From NCBI GenBank assembly GCA_019116245.1, contig DXCC01000017.1, positions 152,245 to 216,244 on the forward strand: a stretch of DNA of 64,000 nucleotides, given 5' to 3'. Shown piece by piece: positions 1-8,042 of the stretch. Each line of letters begins with the position of its first letter. The stretch's first letter is position 1. The DNA is from Candidatus Tidjanibacter faecipullorum. GTDB taxonomy: Bacteria > Bacteroidota > Bacteroidia > Bacteroidales > Rikenellaceae. The notes below the pieces were generated by a model. That model was not told where the DNA came from. It saw only the letters and a program-made list of their open reading frames with translations, and made no database searches. A program made the position numbers and the translations under genes.

Positions 1-1
1 T

Positions 2-451
2 GCGCACGGCGGCGGCGCCTTCTCCGGCAAGGATTCCTCCAAGGTGGACCGTTCGGCCGCCTATGCCGCCCGGCATATTGCCAAGAACATGGTGGCGGCC
101 GGCATTGCCGACCAGGTGCTGGTGCAGCTCTCCTATGCCATCGGCATTGCCTATCCGCTGAGCATCTTCGTGGATACCTACGGTACGGCGCATGTCCGTG
201 AGTCGGACAGCGAGATTGCCCGCCGCATCGAGGGGCTGTTCGATCTGTCGCCGGCGGCGATCGTAGAGCGTTTCGGCCTGAAGAACCCGATTTTCGAGGC
301 GACCGCTTCGTACGGCCACTTCGGCAACCGTCCTTATAAAAAAGAAGTGACGGTGTACGAGAACGGCTGTCCGACCACCCGCGAGGTGGAATTCTTCAGC
401 TGGGAGAAACTCGACGAAGTGGATCGCCTGCGCCGCGAATTCAATCTGTAA
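2..451 (+). CDS. metK: S-adenosylmethionine synthetase, C-terminal part (start outside the window)
   Basis: Makes S-adenosylmethionine from methionine and ATP in the cytoplasm. Only the last 149 residues are present. The first visible residues carry the glycine-rich GGGAFSGKD signature of the MetK C-terminal domain, followed by the conserved [16 protein letters not shown] stretch that supplies active-site and dimer contacts. The reading frame is open from the left edge to TAA at 449-451, so the gene is cut by the window, not broken. A GC-rich hairpin follows at 462-492. Confidence 0.97.
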   Translation, partial: AHGGGAFSGKDSSKVDRSAAYAARHIAKNMVAAGIADQVLVQLSYAIGIAYPLSIFVDTYGTAHVRESDSEIARRIEGLFDLSPAAIVERFGLKNPIFEATASYGHFGNRPYKKEVTVYENGCPTTREVEFFSWEKLDEVDRLRREFNL

Positions 452-461
452 ACCCTTACGG

Positions 462-497
462 ACGGAGGAACGGGAACTACCCGCTCCTCCGTTGTCC
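462..497 (+). terminator. Hairpin after metK
   Basis: A 12-13 bp stem (acggaggaacggg at 462-474 against ccgctcctccgt at 481-492) lies 11 bp after the metK stop. The T-tract is poor, so termination may be weak or Rho-assisted. Confidence 0.55.
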
Positions 498-604
498 AAA
501 TAGTCGGGCGGCCGTTGCGGTCGCCTTTGCTACACAGGGGCAGCCGGAGATTCCGCTTCCCGTGCCGCCCTGTCCGAAGAACCCGTTCAATCCCCAAACC
601 ACCC

Positions 605-1297
605 ATGTTCGGCCCCATTGTTTACAAGACCCTGCAACGGCTGCTGCCTCCCATGACCTGGGACATGCCCGATCGGGACGCCGTCTATCTGACCTTCGAC
701 GACGGTCCGACGCCCGAGGTGACGCCGTGGGTGCTGGAGACGCTGGCCGCCTACGGGGTGAAGGCCACCTTCTTCTGCCTGGGGCGCAATGTGGACCGGC
801 ACCCCGACCTCTTCCGGGCCATTCTGGAGGGGGGACACCAGGTGGGAAACCACTCCTACAGCCACATCAAGGGGTGGGGTACGGAGGACGAGGAGTATGT
901 GAACGACGTCGAACTGGGGGCCCAGCTGATCGGTTCGTCCCTCTACCGGCCCCCCTACGGACGCATCACGCGGCGGCAGGCCGACCTGCTGGCTGCGAAC
1001 TGTCATCTGGTGATGGGCAGTGTGCTGAGCGGAGACTATAATCCGGCGGTGTCGCCCGAACGGGTGCTGCGCAACGTCACGCAATATGTGCGCGGCGGAT
1101 CGATCGTGGTCTTTCATGATTCGCGGAAGGCCTATCCGCGGACCCGTTACGCACTGCCGCGCGCCATCGAATACATTCGCGACCGGGGGTATCTGTTCCG
1201 CACGTTGTCCTGTCCGGCGGTGGAGCCGCTGCGGGAGACGCATGCGCTGATCGGCGAGCCGGTGGTGGTGTCGGTTGCTGAAAAATTGAGACGATGA
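605..1297 (+). CDS. Polysaccharide deacetylase family protein (NodB-type)
   Basis: Predicted 230-residue metal-dependent carbohydrate esterase 4 enzyme that removes N-acetyl or other acyl groups from an envelope glycan. Visible NodB motifs are TFDDGP at residues 30-35 (catalytic Asp and metal Asp), HSYSH at 83-87 (metal His pair), a central RPPYGR, and the C-terminal VVFHDS with the catalytic His. No signal peptide is evident from the ATG at 605, so export is uncertain. That ATG was chosen because the family fold begins directly after it; a longer frame opens at 515 but adds unrelated residues. The stop overlaps the ubiX start by 4 bp. The substrate is unknown. Confidence 0.88.
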   Translation: MFGPIVYKTLQRLLPPMTWDMPDRDAVYLTFDDGPTPEVTPWVLETLAAYGVKATFFCLGRNVDRHPDLFRAILEGGHQVGNHSYSHIKGWGTEDEEYVNDVELGAQLIGSSLYRPPYGRITRRQADLLAANCHLVMGSVLSGDYNPAVSPERVLRNVTQYVRGGSIVVFHDSRKAYPRTRYALPRAIEYIRDRGYLFRTLSCPAVEPLRETHALIGEPVVVSVAEKLRR

Positions 1298-1857
1298 AAA
1301 AGATTCTGGTGGCCGTTACCGGCGCAAGCGGCGCAATCTATGCGCGTCAGACGATCGACCTGCTGACCCGGATCGGGGAGCTGGAGGAGATCGGCGTCAT
1401 GGTGAGCCGTCACGGCCGCGAGGTGCTGGCGTTCGAGGGAGAGCAGTTGCCCGCCCGCGATCCGCGCATCCGTTTCTTCGACAACGACGATCTGTTCGCT
1501 CCGCCCGCTTCGGGGTCGGCCGACTATGATGCCATGATTGTCGTGCCCTGTTCGATGGGAAGCGTGGGGCGTATGGCGGCCGGCGTGTCGTCCGATCTGA
1601 TCGGACGTGCGGCCGACGTAATGCTCAAGGAGCGCCGGAGGCTGGTGCTGGTCGTGCGCGAGACGCCGCTCAGCACGATCCATCTGCGCAACCTGACCCT
1701 CCTGTCGGAGTGCGGCGCCGTCGTGCTGCCCGCCGCCCCGTCGTTCTATTCCCGTCCACAGGAGATCGAGGCGTTGTGCGCAACCGTTTCACAGCGTATC
1801 CTGCGCGTACTGGGGCTACCGGTTGAGGGATTTCGCTGGGGCGAAGAACGGTCATGA
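1294..1857 (+). CDS. ubiX: UbiX-like flavin prenyltransferase
   Basis: 187 residues, the usual UbiX length. It starts with the flavoprotein signature MKKILVAVTGASGA, a Rossmann-like FMN-binding loop. The central VVPCSMGSVGRMAAG and the KERRRLVLVVRETPLS segment are the FMN and dimethylallyl-phosphate binding parts of UbiX/Pad1. The family prenylates FMN to make the prFMN cofactor of UbiD-type decarboxylases. The start overlaps the deacetylase stop (ATGA), so the two are translationally coupled. No ubiD lies in the window; a role in menaquinone or aromatic decarboxylation is inferred from the family. Confidence 0.92.
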   Translation: MKKILVAVTGASGAIYARQTIDLLTRIGELEEIGVMVSRHGREVLAFEGEQLPARDPRIRFFDNDDLFAPPASGSADYDAMIVVPCSMGSVGRMAAGVSSDLIGRAADVMLKERRRLVLVVRETPLSTIHLRNLTLLSECGAVVLPAAPSFYSRPQEIEALCATVSQRILRVLGLPVEGFRWGEERS

Positions 1858-1937
1858 CGTGACCAAACCATACCAAGCGGCCGGAATCTTCCTTGAGGAC
1901 ATTCCGGCCGCTTCGTTTTTGGATGTTGCTCCGCGTG

Positions 1938-2231
1938 TCAGTCACGGGGCGAGAGGTAGCTTTTCAGGGCTTCGGCATAGGCCTCGAAGGCCGAGACGCC
2001 CTGTTCGGTGACGGTACATACCGTGCGGGGCATCCTCCCCCGGAAGGTCTTTTCGATCCGGATGTAGCCGGCTTTCTGCAGCTTGTCGAGCTGTACGCTC
2101 AGGTTGCCGGCCGTGGCGCCGGTCTGTTCGCGCAGGAAGCCGAAGTCGGCCTCTTCGACGCTCATCAGCAGCGACATGACGGCCAGTCGCAACTCGGAGT
2201 GCAGCAGGGGGTCCAGTTCCTTGAATTTCAT
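1938..2231 (-). CDS. Winged-helix transcriptional regulator (HTH_34-like)
   Basis: 97-residue protein made of one winged-helix domain: helix-turn-helix around residues 35-60 (REQTGATAGNLSVQLDKLQKAGYI), then the wing with IEKTFRGRMPRTVCTVTEQG. It resembles the small MarR/ArsR-like regulators of Bacteroidota that sit next to a membrane protein. The start overlaps the stop of that membrane protein (ATGA at 2228-2231), so the two form an operon read leftward. No metal-binding cysteines are visible, so it is not a classical ArsR metal sensor. The target, probably its own operon, is inferred. Confidence 0.85.
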   Translation of the reverse strand: MKFKELDPLLHSELRLAVMSLLMSVEEADFGFLREQTGATAGNLSVQLDKLQKAGYIRIEKTFRGRMPRTVCTVTEQGVSAFEAYAEALKSYLSPRD

Positions 2232-2851
2232 GCCTGTTTTCCTTTGCGGGCGCGGCGGTTGAGCAGCCAGCCCGGTACGATCACATTCAGCACGGCAATG
2301 CCGGCAAAGAGCAAAAGTACGTCATATCCGGCAATCGCAAAAGCCCCTGCGGCGCCCGGTATGGCGGTGAGGATGCCGATGACCAGCACCGGGCGGTTGC
2401 GCAGCAGCAGGCCAGTTGCGGCGTTTGTGAAGCCCAGCAGCAGGATGAGCAGCGGTACGATCGGGAGGATCGGCGTGGTGATGTCCAGCAGCGGCAGGGC
2501 AATAGCTATGCAGCCCAGTCCGATGGCTACGCCGCCGAAGAGCCGCCAGAGGCCCGACAGGATGCCGTCGAACCAGGTGCGGGCGGTGGGCTCCGCATCG
2601 TAGCGCCGGCGGGTGAGGGTGTCGAGCGGCCAGCCGATCACGGGAATGGCCAGCCAAAGCAGGTTCCAGAGCGGGTTGCCCGTGGCGGAGAGCAGCCCCC
2701 ACACGACGAGCGTCGTTACGGTGATGATGCTGCCCCACACCAGCAGCGGGGTGCCGATGTGGCGTTCCAGCCGGCGGCGGCTGTTGGCCACCATGTCGGC
2801 AATCAGTTCGAGACTCCTTTGGGGGTCGAGTGCATTCGTTTTCGTTTCCAT
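2228..2851 (-). CDS. Multi-spanning membrane protein coupled to a winged-helix regulator
   Basis: 207 residues. A basic cytoplasmic N-terminus (about residues 1-30, with an LELIADMVANSRRRLERH amphipathic helix) is followed by about six hydrophobic segments and a basic RRARKGKQ tail. I do not recognise an enzymatic motif. The ATG at 2851 lies just downstream of a good Bacteroidota promoter; a longer open frame reaching 3442 runs antisense through efp and is not credible. It shares a 4-bp overlap with the regulator downstream, a pairing common in Bacteroidales where the membrane protein may be a sensor or the regulated product. That role is inference. Confidence 0.8.
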   Translation of the reverse strand: METKTNALDPQRSLELIADMVANSRRRLERHIGTPLLVWGSIITVTTLVVWGLLSATGNPLWNLLWLAIPVIGWPLDTLTRRRYDAEPTARTWFDGILSGLWRLFGGVAIGLGCIAIALPLLDITTPILPIVPLLILLLGFTNAATGLLLRNRPVLVIGILTAIPGAAGAFAIAGYDVLLLFAGIAVLNVIVPGWLLNRRARKGKQA

Positions 2852-2892
2852 AGTCACGTGTGTTTTAGAGTGGTACTTGCGTGGTTGTATTG

Positions 2893-2924
2893 CAAATATA
2901 AAATAGTTTATAAAATAAACCAAA
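2893..2924 (-). promoter_or_regulatory. Bacteroidota sigma-70 promoter for the membrane protein/regulator operon
   Basis: On the minus strand, TTTG (2921-2924), a 20-bp spacer, then TATATTTG (2893-2900), a perfect TAnnTTTG -7 element. It lies 42 bp upstream of the ATG at 2851. Confidence 0.8.
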
Positions 2925-2990
2925 AGATGGAGTGAAAAAATGTGGCGGAACGGAAAAGGGGGGCTGGAGAGGGGGTGGCGGAGCAAACGA

Positions 2991-3022
2991 TTTTCATATC
3001 TGCGAAAAACATCGTAAATTTG
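2991..3022 (+). promoter_or_regulatory. Promoter for efp
   Basis: TAAATTTG at 3015-3022 matches TAnnTTTG. A TTTT at 2991-2994, 20 bp upstream, is a near-match to the -33 element. The leader to the efp ATG is about 70 nt. Confidence 0.72.
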
Positions 3023-3097
3023 CAAGTTGGCTGTTTGTTGTGCAGACAGCCGCACCGACCAGACAATCATAAACCAATCAAAAAAGCATAACGACAA

Positions 3098-3664
3098 ATG
3101 GCTACGACCGCAGACATCAAGAACGGCATGTGCATCGAGCTCAACGGCAAGACCTACAGCGTCGTGGAGTTCCTGCATGTGAAACCGGGCAAGGGCCCCG
3201 CTTTCGTTCGCACCAAACTGAAAAACCTCGAGAACGGCCGCATCATCGAGAACACCTTCTCGGCCGGCGAGAAAATCGAACCCGTACGCGTAGAGCGTCG
3301 TCCCTACCAGTTTACCTATGAGGATGACCTGGGTGCGCACTTCATGCACACCGAGACCTTCGAGGAGATCACCATCGACAAGAACATGATCGAGAACGCC
3401 GACTTGATGACCGACGGTCAGATCGTCGAGGTGATGTTCCACACCGACAAGGAGATCGTTCTCTCGGCCGAACTGCCCCCCATCGTGGATATGGAGGTAA
3501 CCTACACCGAACCCGGCGTCAAGGGCGATACCGCTTCGTCGAACTCGCTGAAGGCTGCTACCGTCAACACGGGCGCTACGGTGAAAGTGCCGCTCTTCAT
3601 CAACACGGGCGACAAGATCCGCGTCGATACCCGCACCCGCGAGTACTACGAGCGCATCAAATAG
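3098..3664 (+). CDS. efp: Translation elongation factor P
   Basis: 188 residues, standard EF-P length. It relieves ribosome stalling at polyproline stretches by binding between the P and E sites. Three OB-like domains are recognisable: an N-terminal KOW-like domain starting near [16 protein letters not shown], the modification loop PGKGPAF with Lys-32 at its tip, and the C-terminal domain ending [15 protein letters not shown]. Lys at the loop tip is the residue modified in many bacteria; no modification enzyme is in this window. A strong terminator follows at once, so the gene is probably monocistronic. Confidence 0.97.
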   Translation: MATTADIKNGMCIELNGKTYSVVEFLHVKPGKGPAFVRTKLKNLENGRIIENTFSAGEKIEPVRVERRPYQFTYEDDLGAHFMHTETFEEITIDKNMIENADLMTDGQIVEVMFHTDKEIVLSAELPPIVDMEVTYTEPGVKGDTASSNSLKAATVNTGATVKVPLFINTGDKIRVDTRTREYYERIK

Positions 3665-3687
3665 TCTCCTCTACGGAGCGCAAGGAA

Positions 3688-3726
3688 AAGGGCGTCCCGA
3701 TCTGCGGATCGGGACGCCCTTCTGTT
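3688..3726 (+). terminator. Rho-independent terminator of efp
   Basis: A 14-bp perfect stem (3688-3701 with 3708-3721), a 6-nt loop and then tctgttt. It starts 24 bp after the efp stop. Confidence 0.88.
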
Positions 3727-3788
3727 TGGAGCGGTCGGGTCGGTTGACGGTGGAGAGGCCGCGCCGACGGGACCGGAGCGGATACCAT

Positions 3789-3821
3789 AAAAAAAGGAGG
3801 AGACCCCCGAAGGGGCCTCCC
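3789..3821 (-). terminator. Terminator of the collagen-like lipoprotein gene, preceded by further hairpins
   Basis: Read on the minus strand: GGAGGCCCC, a TTCG loop, GGGG with a small bulge and CTCC, then seven T (3789-3795). Between this site and the gene stop at 3994 lie two more hairpins (cccggag 3831-3837 with ctccggg 3849-3855, and about 3922-3951). The last is a near copy of the terminator stem without the T-run, so the transcript may end in tandem. Confidence 0.85.
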
Positions 3822-3993
3822 CCAAGTTGTCCCGGAGGTGCTGTCGGTCTCCGGGACGGGAGACAATGAGATTTGTCGTTGTGCCGGTGACAGAAGCCGG
3901 TCCGGCAGAAGAGAGGAGAAGAGGACCCCCGTAGGGGCCCCCTCCCCCAAGCGGAGTACCGGAGACGGGTACCGCCTCCGGTACAGGGGGTTG

Positions 3994-6636
3994 TTAGTTC
4001 TTGCTGTTCTCCGAGGAGAGTACGGTGATCGTACCCGTGCCTTTGAGGTCAGCGATACCGGGAACGGTGATCGTTACGATCGACTCGGCCGTCAGGTTGT
4101 TGACGAGGAGTGCACCGCCGTTGTCCCAGGTTACCGTGTCGTCGCTCAGCGTCAGGTAGCTGCCGAACTCCGGACCGAACTCGATGTCGTAGTTGAAGGT
4201 GATGCCGGACGTTGCGTCGAGGTTGTAAACCTGTTTAGCGTATGCCGTGAAGGCCTCGTTCTCGTATACTACATTGCCATCGATGTCGCGGATCACTACC
4301 AGCGGTGCGATCTCTGCGCTGTCGCCGAGGTTGGTCGTCTTCAGCGTGATCGGGTCGATCGACATGGCGAACGGGTTGAAGAAGCGTACGGTGTAGGCTA
4401 CCACGCAGCTCTCCTGGCCGTTGGCGCGCGGGATGACGAGACGGACTTTGTAGTCGCGGCTAGCTTCGCCTACCTTGAAGGTCTCGGTGAGCTGGATCTC
4501 CTGCGTCTTGTAGTCGCCCGTGCTGGTTACGGTTGCACCAACCTGTCCTACCGGGTAGAGTTCGAAGAACATGCCGGCCTGGTCGTGGTTGCCCGATACG
4601 GTGTAGTCGGCGAGGTAGTTGGTGAAGTGTTCGGCCATCGTGCTGTGCAGTTCATAGGTCGTACCAACCAGTTTGCCTTTCACACCTACCGTATTGGCGG
4701 CGATCAGGTAGTTGTCGCTCAGCGTAGGCAGCTTGCAGTTGTCTACAACGGCGAAGTTCACCGTGATGATGACGTTCTTGTCCTGCATGTTGTCTTTAGC
4801 CGTGTAGGTGATGACAATCTTCTTGGCTGCGCCGTTGTTTACCAGAACCTGGTTGGTGACGTTGATCGTCAGCGGCTCGGTCGTGGTCTCCACCTCGGAC
4901 AGCGGGTCGTTGATGACGCTTACACCCGGCATAGCCACGATGTCGTTGGTCGGCTCGTTGTAACGCTCGGCGAATTCCTTCATGTCGATGTCAAGCTCGT
5001 TGAGAATCTTCGAGTTGAAGTCTTCCCATGCGTAAACGTAGTTGTTGCCGGTTGCCGCATTGATGGTGGTGTACTCGATGTTGCCGAGGTTCCAGACAAT
5101 ATTGAAGTCACCCTGCGGTTCCTGTGCATTCTTCGTGATCTTCACCTTGATGTAGCAGGAGGCGATTTCACGGCCTGCAACCTGCGAGCTGACTTTGAAG
5201 ATCGGCGTACGGTTGATGGCTGCCGAGCCGTACTCGTCGCTTACCTTGACGGTGCTGCCGTCGAGCGTTACGAATACCTGCTGGTTGGTCTCGTCCGAAC
5301 CCAGGTAGGTGGCCGGTTTCGAGAATACGTACTCCGGTTCAACACCGATGGTGCTCAGCAGATCCTGCAGCTCGGTCTCCTCGTAGGTCTCTACGAGCGT
5401 CAGCAGGTCGAGTTCGCCGGTGTAGAGCAGCGTAGCGTCGTAAACGGCTGCATCATTGGCAGGTACGGTCGTGCTGTATTTCTCGACGTCACCATCCTCG
5501 TCCCATGCGATCTTGTCGATGATGGCAAAGTCTTTCAGGTCGGTTTTCTTCACAACGGCATAGTCGGAAACGATCTCGGACTCGCCGTTGTAGGCACGCA
5601 GAGCAACGATGGCCTCTTTGTTGGCCTTGTTCAGTGCATCCAGCTTGTCACCGTCCTTGAGTACAACGTCGAATGTCAGACCACCCTGGTTGTCGCTGAC
5701 CGGTTCGCCCTCGATATCCAGCAGGTCGGTTGCGTCACCGGCTACACGCGTGGTGACACTGCGGTCGATGAACGACCACTTGATGTCCGATACCTTGGCG
5801 TTGTTCGGATTGAGGCGGTAGGTTGCCTTTGCGTTGTTGGAGAGTACGACACCGGCGTTGTCCCAAATCGAATAGAAGTCGATTGCGCCCATGCCGAGTT
5901 CGGACTCGATGATGGAGGGAACGAATGCCAGCGACTGGAGCGCGCCGAAAAGCTGGATCTGTACCGGCTCCTCGGAACCGTCCACGTTGTTCAGTACGAG
6001 GTAGCCGTTCTCGGCATCCCAAATGGCCGTTACAGTGCCTTCGGGGAAGCGGTACCAGTTCTCGCTCGTAACCTCGCGGATCGGTTCGCTGCCGTCGGCG
6101 GGTTCCGTTACTTTAACCCAGTAGCCATCTTCGTCGCCTTCTACACCAGGTTCATAGTAAACCTTGTCGGCATCCTGTCCATTGGAGCCAGGAGTTCCAG
6201 GAGTTCCGGGATCGCCCTGATCACCTTTGTCGCCCTGGTCACCCTTGTCGCCTTTCTCGCCGCGCGAGGGTTTGCCGGTGTCGACACCGTCGATGACCCA
6301 GTTGCCGTTCTTGCCGATCTCAACTACGGAACCGGGCTGGCCTGCTGCGCCGGTGTCACCCTTGTCGCCCTTGGCACCGTCCTGACCGTTGGTCAGCTCG
6401 AACGTCTTGCCGTTGCTGAGCGTAACTTTCACACCGTTGGCGGTGGATTCAACGTTGGTGATGACTGCACCTCCGCTGATCTGTGCTTTCAGTTCGTTGA
6501 GCGATTTCTCAACGGCTGTAATGCGGTCGTCCAGACCGGCAATGTCTCCGTCGTAGTTTTTGCACGACGTGAACATCCCCGTGGAGCTGGACATCAGCGC
6601 TCCGCACAGGATTAAATTCAGAAATTTTTTGTTCAT
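3994..6636 (-). CDS. Large lipoprotein with coiled coil and collagen-like Gly-X-Y repeats (DUF4988-type N-terminus)
   Basis: 880 residues. Signal peptide with lipobox ending FTSC, Cys-25 being the lipidated residue. Residues about 33-52 (LDDRITAVEKSLNELKAQI) form a short coiled coil typical of DUF4988 lipoproteins. Two collagen-like blocks follow (about 84-102 and 126-155, repeats such as GDK, GDQ, GTP), split by an IGKNGNWVIDGVDTG module seen in the same family. The remaining ~700 residues are beta-rich and look like tandem Ig-like surface domains; I see no catalytic motif. It is probably displayed on the cell surface as a trimeric stalk. Its upstream region lacks a clear promoter in the present DNA orientation and lies just outside an inverted repeat, so expression may be phase-variable. 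Confidence 0.85.
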   Translation of the reverse strand: MNKKFLNLILCGALMSSSTGMFTSCKNYDGDIAGLDDRITAVEKSLNELKAQISGGAVITNVESTANGVKVTLSNGKTFELTNGQDGAKGDKGDTGAAGQPGSVVEIGKNGNWVIDGVDTGKPSRGEKGDKGDQGDKGDQGDPGTPGTPGSNGQDADKVYYEPGVEGDEDGYWVKVTEPADGSEPIREVTSENWYRFPEGTVTAIWDAENGYLVLNNVDGSEEPVQIQLFGALQSLAFVPSIIESELGMGAIDFYSIWDNAGVVLSNNAKATYRLNPNNAKVSDIKWSFIDRSVTTRVAGDATDLLDIEGEPVSDNQGGLTFDVVLKDGDKLDALNKANKEAIVALRAYNGESEIVSDYAVVKKTDLKDFAIIDKIAWDEDGDVEKYSTTVPANDAAVYDATLLYTGELDLLTLVETYEETELQDLLSTIGVEPEYVFSKPATYLGSDETNQQVFVTLDGSTVKVSDEYGSAAINRTPIFKVSSQVAGREIASCYIKVKITKNAQEPQGDFNIVWNLGNIEYTTINAATGNNYVYAWEDFNSKILNELDIDMKEFAERYNEPTNDIVAMPGVSVINDPLSEVETTTEPLTINVTNQVLVNNGAAKKIVITYTAKDNMQDKNVIITVNFAVVDNCKLPTLSDNYLIAANTVGVKGKLVGTTYELHSTMAEHFTNYLADYTVSGNHDQAGMFFELYPVGQVGATVTSTGDYKTQEIQLTETFKVGEASRDYKVRLVIPRANGQESCVVAYTVRFFNPFAMSIDPITLKTTNLGDSAEIAPLVVIRDIDGNVVYENEAFTAYAKQVYNLDATSGITFNYDIEFGPEFGSYLTLSDDTVTWDNGGALLVNNLTAESIVTITVPGIADLKGTGTITVLSSENSKN

Positions 6637-6978
6637 GATACAAAAAGTTTAAAAAAAGTACTGCTTACTAAACCTTGTCAAACCTGAATGAATCTTGTTC
6701 CGTATAATATCTGTAAACCTTGGTCCCGTTACTTTATAGGTAACGGCGCCCCGTGGCCGGCGCAAATCGGTTTCGGCAGCGCGACAAGCGGAGGTGAAGG
6801 CGTCCGAAGATGTTTTTTGGCGGGCTGAAACGGGTATTTTGACCCGTGCGGATCGTACAGGCACATGGCAGGATAGTCCGGCACCCGAGGCGGGGCGGAC
6901 AGACGAAGGCAGGTATCCCGTCCGGCGGGATACCTTTATAATATTATAAATCCGTCCTGTGGACGGTGCGGCCGGTGG
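6637..6978. other. Region between lipoprotein and recombinase: leader, IR-A and a hairpin, no gene
   Basis: 342 bp without a credible gene. It holds the A/T-rich leader of the lipoprotein (6637-6725), IR-A, GC-rich sequence of no recognised role, and a perfect 9-bp hairpin (ggtatcccg 6912-6920 with cgggatacc 6926-6934) after the recombinase stop. The T-rich side of that hairpin is on the plus strand, so as a terminator for the leftward recombinase gene it would be weak. No TAnnTTTG element facing the lipoprotein is present. Confidence 0.7.
6726..6747. repeat. Inverted repeat A (IR-A) of the recombinase locus
   Basis: ccgttac-tttatag-gtaacgg plus one base. The 22 bp at 6726-6747 are the exact reverse complement of 8043-8064. 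Each copy is itself a palindrome with 7-bp arms around an asymmetric 7-bp centre, the usual form of a tyrosine-recombinase crossover site. It lies 89 bp upstream of the lipoprotein ATG. Confidence 0.9.
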
Positions 6979-7950
6979 CTACGAGGAGCGTCGGAAGGCT
7001 CGTCGGGCAGCGTGCCGGTCGGGAAGGCCCTGCCGTTGGACGAAAGCGATCACTTCGCGGTTGGCGGCGTCGATCCGTTCGTTGCGGAAGGGCTTGAGGT
7101 AGGTCTCCGTGACGGCAATGGAAGAGTGTCCCATCGCTTCGGAGATGATACCCGGATGGACTTCGCAGTAGTAGGCCATGGTTGCCCACGTGTGACGGGC
7201 CGTATAGGTGCTGAGCGCCGTGTCGCAGCCCAGCCGGAGCCGCAGCACGGCCAGGTGGCGGTTGAGGCGGCGCAGGGCGGCCTGGTATTCGCGGTAGGCC
7301 GCTTCGGAGCCTTCCGGACTGCTCAGGAACGGGAACAGGTAGGGTGAGCGGCTGTCGCGGTTGGCCAGCCGCCCGATGAGCTGCCGGGCTTCCGGAGTCA
7401 GCCGTACGGTGAGCGGCCTTCCCGTCTTGCGCCGGCGGTAGCGGATGGTGTCGCCCGTCAGGTCGCCTTTGCGCAGGTAGGCCATATCGACGAAGGGCAT
7501 GCCGCGCAACAGAAACATGAGGCGGAAAAGGTCGCGCGCCTGTTGCAGGGCGGCGTCCGACATCCGGCCGTCGGCGTGGAGGAGTGTGCCGATCTCGCCG
7601 GTCTCCATGGCTTTCTTGCGCTCGGTGTGCACGGCGGTCTGAACGTGGCGGAACAGCCGCGGCGCATAGGGGGCGAGCCCCTGGTCGATGGCGCGGTTGT
7701 AGATGGCCCGCAAAACCTTCATATAGGTAGAAACCGTATTCCAGCTGCATTGGCGGCGTCGGAGATCGTTCTCGAACGCCTTGACGACGGATGCGTCGAA
7801 ATCGGCGAAGGCGATGTCCTTCCCCTGGCGGAACCGGCGGAAGGCGTTGCCTGCGCTGTGATAGACGTGGGCGGTACCCCACTGACCGTTGCCGCGCATT
7901 TCCTGTACGGCGGATGCGATCATTTCCAGTAACATCTGATCCTTGTTCAT
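6979..7950 (-). CDS. Tyrosine site-specific recombinase (Bacteroidota integrase/invertase type)
   Basis: 323 residues. An N-terminal SAM-like core-binding domain (about 1-105) is followed by the catalytic domain (about 115-295). Visible catalytic residues: Arg-149 (LLRGMP), Lys-175 (RRRKTGR), Arg-252 in YTARHTW, His-275 in EAMGHSS, and the nucleophile Tyr-284 in TETYLKPF. The first His of the usual HxxR box is Thr here, a substitution common in Bacteroidota recombinases of this type. The gene is alone, with no excisionase, phage or conjugation genes nearby, and is bracketed by inverted 22-bp repeats. This fits a local DNA invertase better than a mobile-element integrase. An integrase relic is the alternative. 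Confidence 0.9.
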   Translation of the reverse strand: MNKDQMLLEMIASAVQEMRGNGQWGTAHVYHSAGNAFRRFRQGKDIAFADFDASVVKAFENDLRRRQCSWNTVSTYMKVLRAIYNRAIDQGLAPYAPRLFRHVQTAVHTERKKAMETGEIGTLLHADGRMSDAALQQARDLFRLMFLLRGMPFVDMAYLRKGDLTGDTIRYRRRKTGRPLTVRLTPEARQLIGRLANRDSRSPYLFPFLSSPEGSEAAYREYQAALRRLNRHLAVLRLRLGCDTALSTYTARHTWATMAYYCEVHPGIISEAMGHSSIAVTETYLKPFRNERIDAANREVIAFVQRQGLPDRHAARRAFRRSS

Positions 7951-7999
7951 GATGGAGGGGGTTTTGTCTTGTCTCTTTTATGAAAAAAAGTAAGGCGAT

Positions 8000-8031
8000 T
8001 TTGTACGGGGAGAAAAAAACGATTATATTTG
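8000..8031 (+). promoter_or_regulatory. Perfect outward-facing promoter inside the invertible segment
   Basis: TTTG (8000-8003), a 20-bp spacer, then TATATTTG (8024-8031). Transcription should start near 8037, six or so bases before IR-B, and cross it. In the present orientation it faces right, away from the lipoprotein gene. Confidence 0.82.
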
Positions 8032-8042
8032 CCGTAACAAAT

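Noticed and set aside
3838-6615. 925-codon open frame on the plus strand opposite the collagen-like lipoprotein
   Set aside because: It is an exact antisense shadow of a gene with a clear signal peptide and domain pattern; its translation has no signal, no domain and a composition (Val/Arg/Asp-rich) typical of antisense frames in GC-rich DNA.
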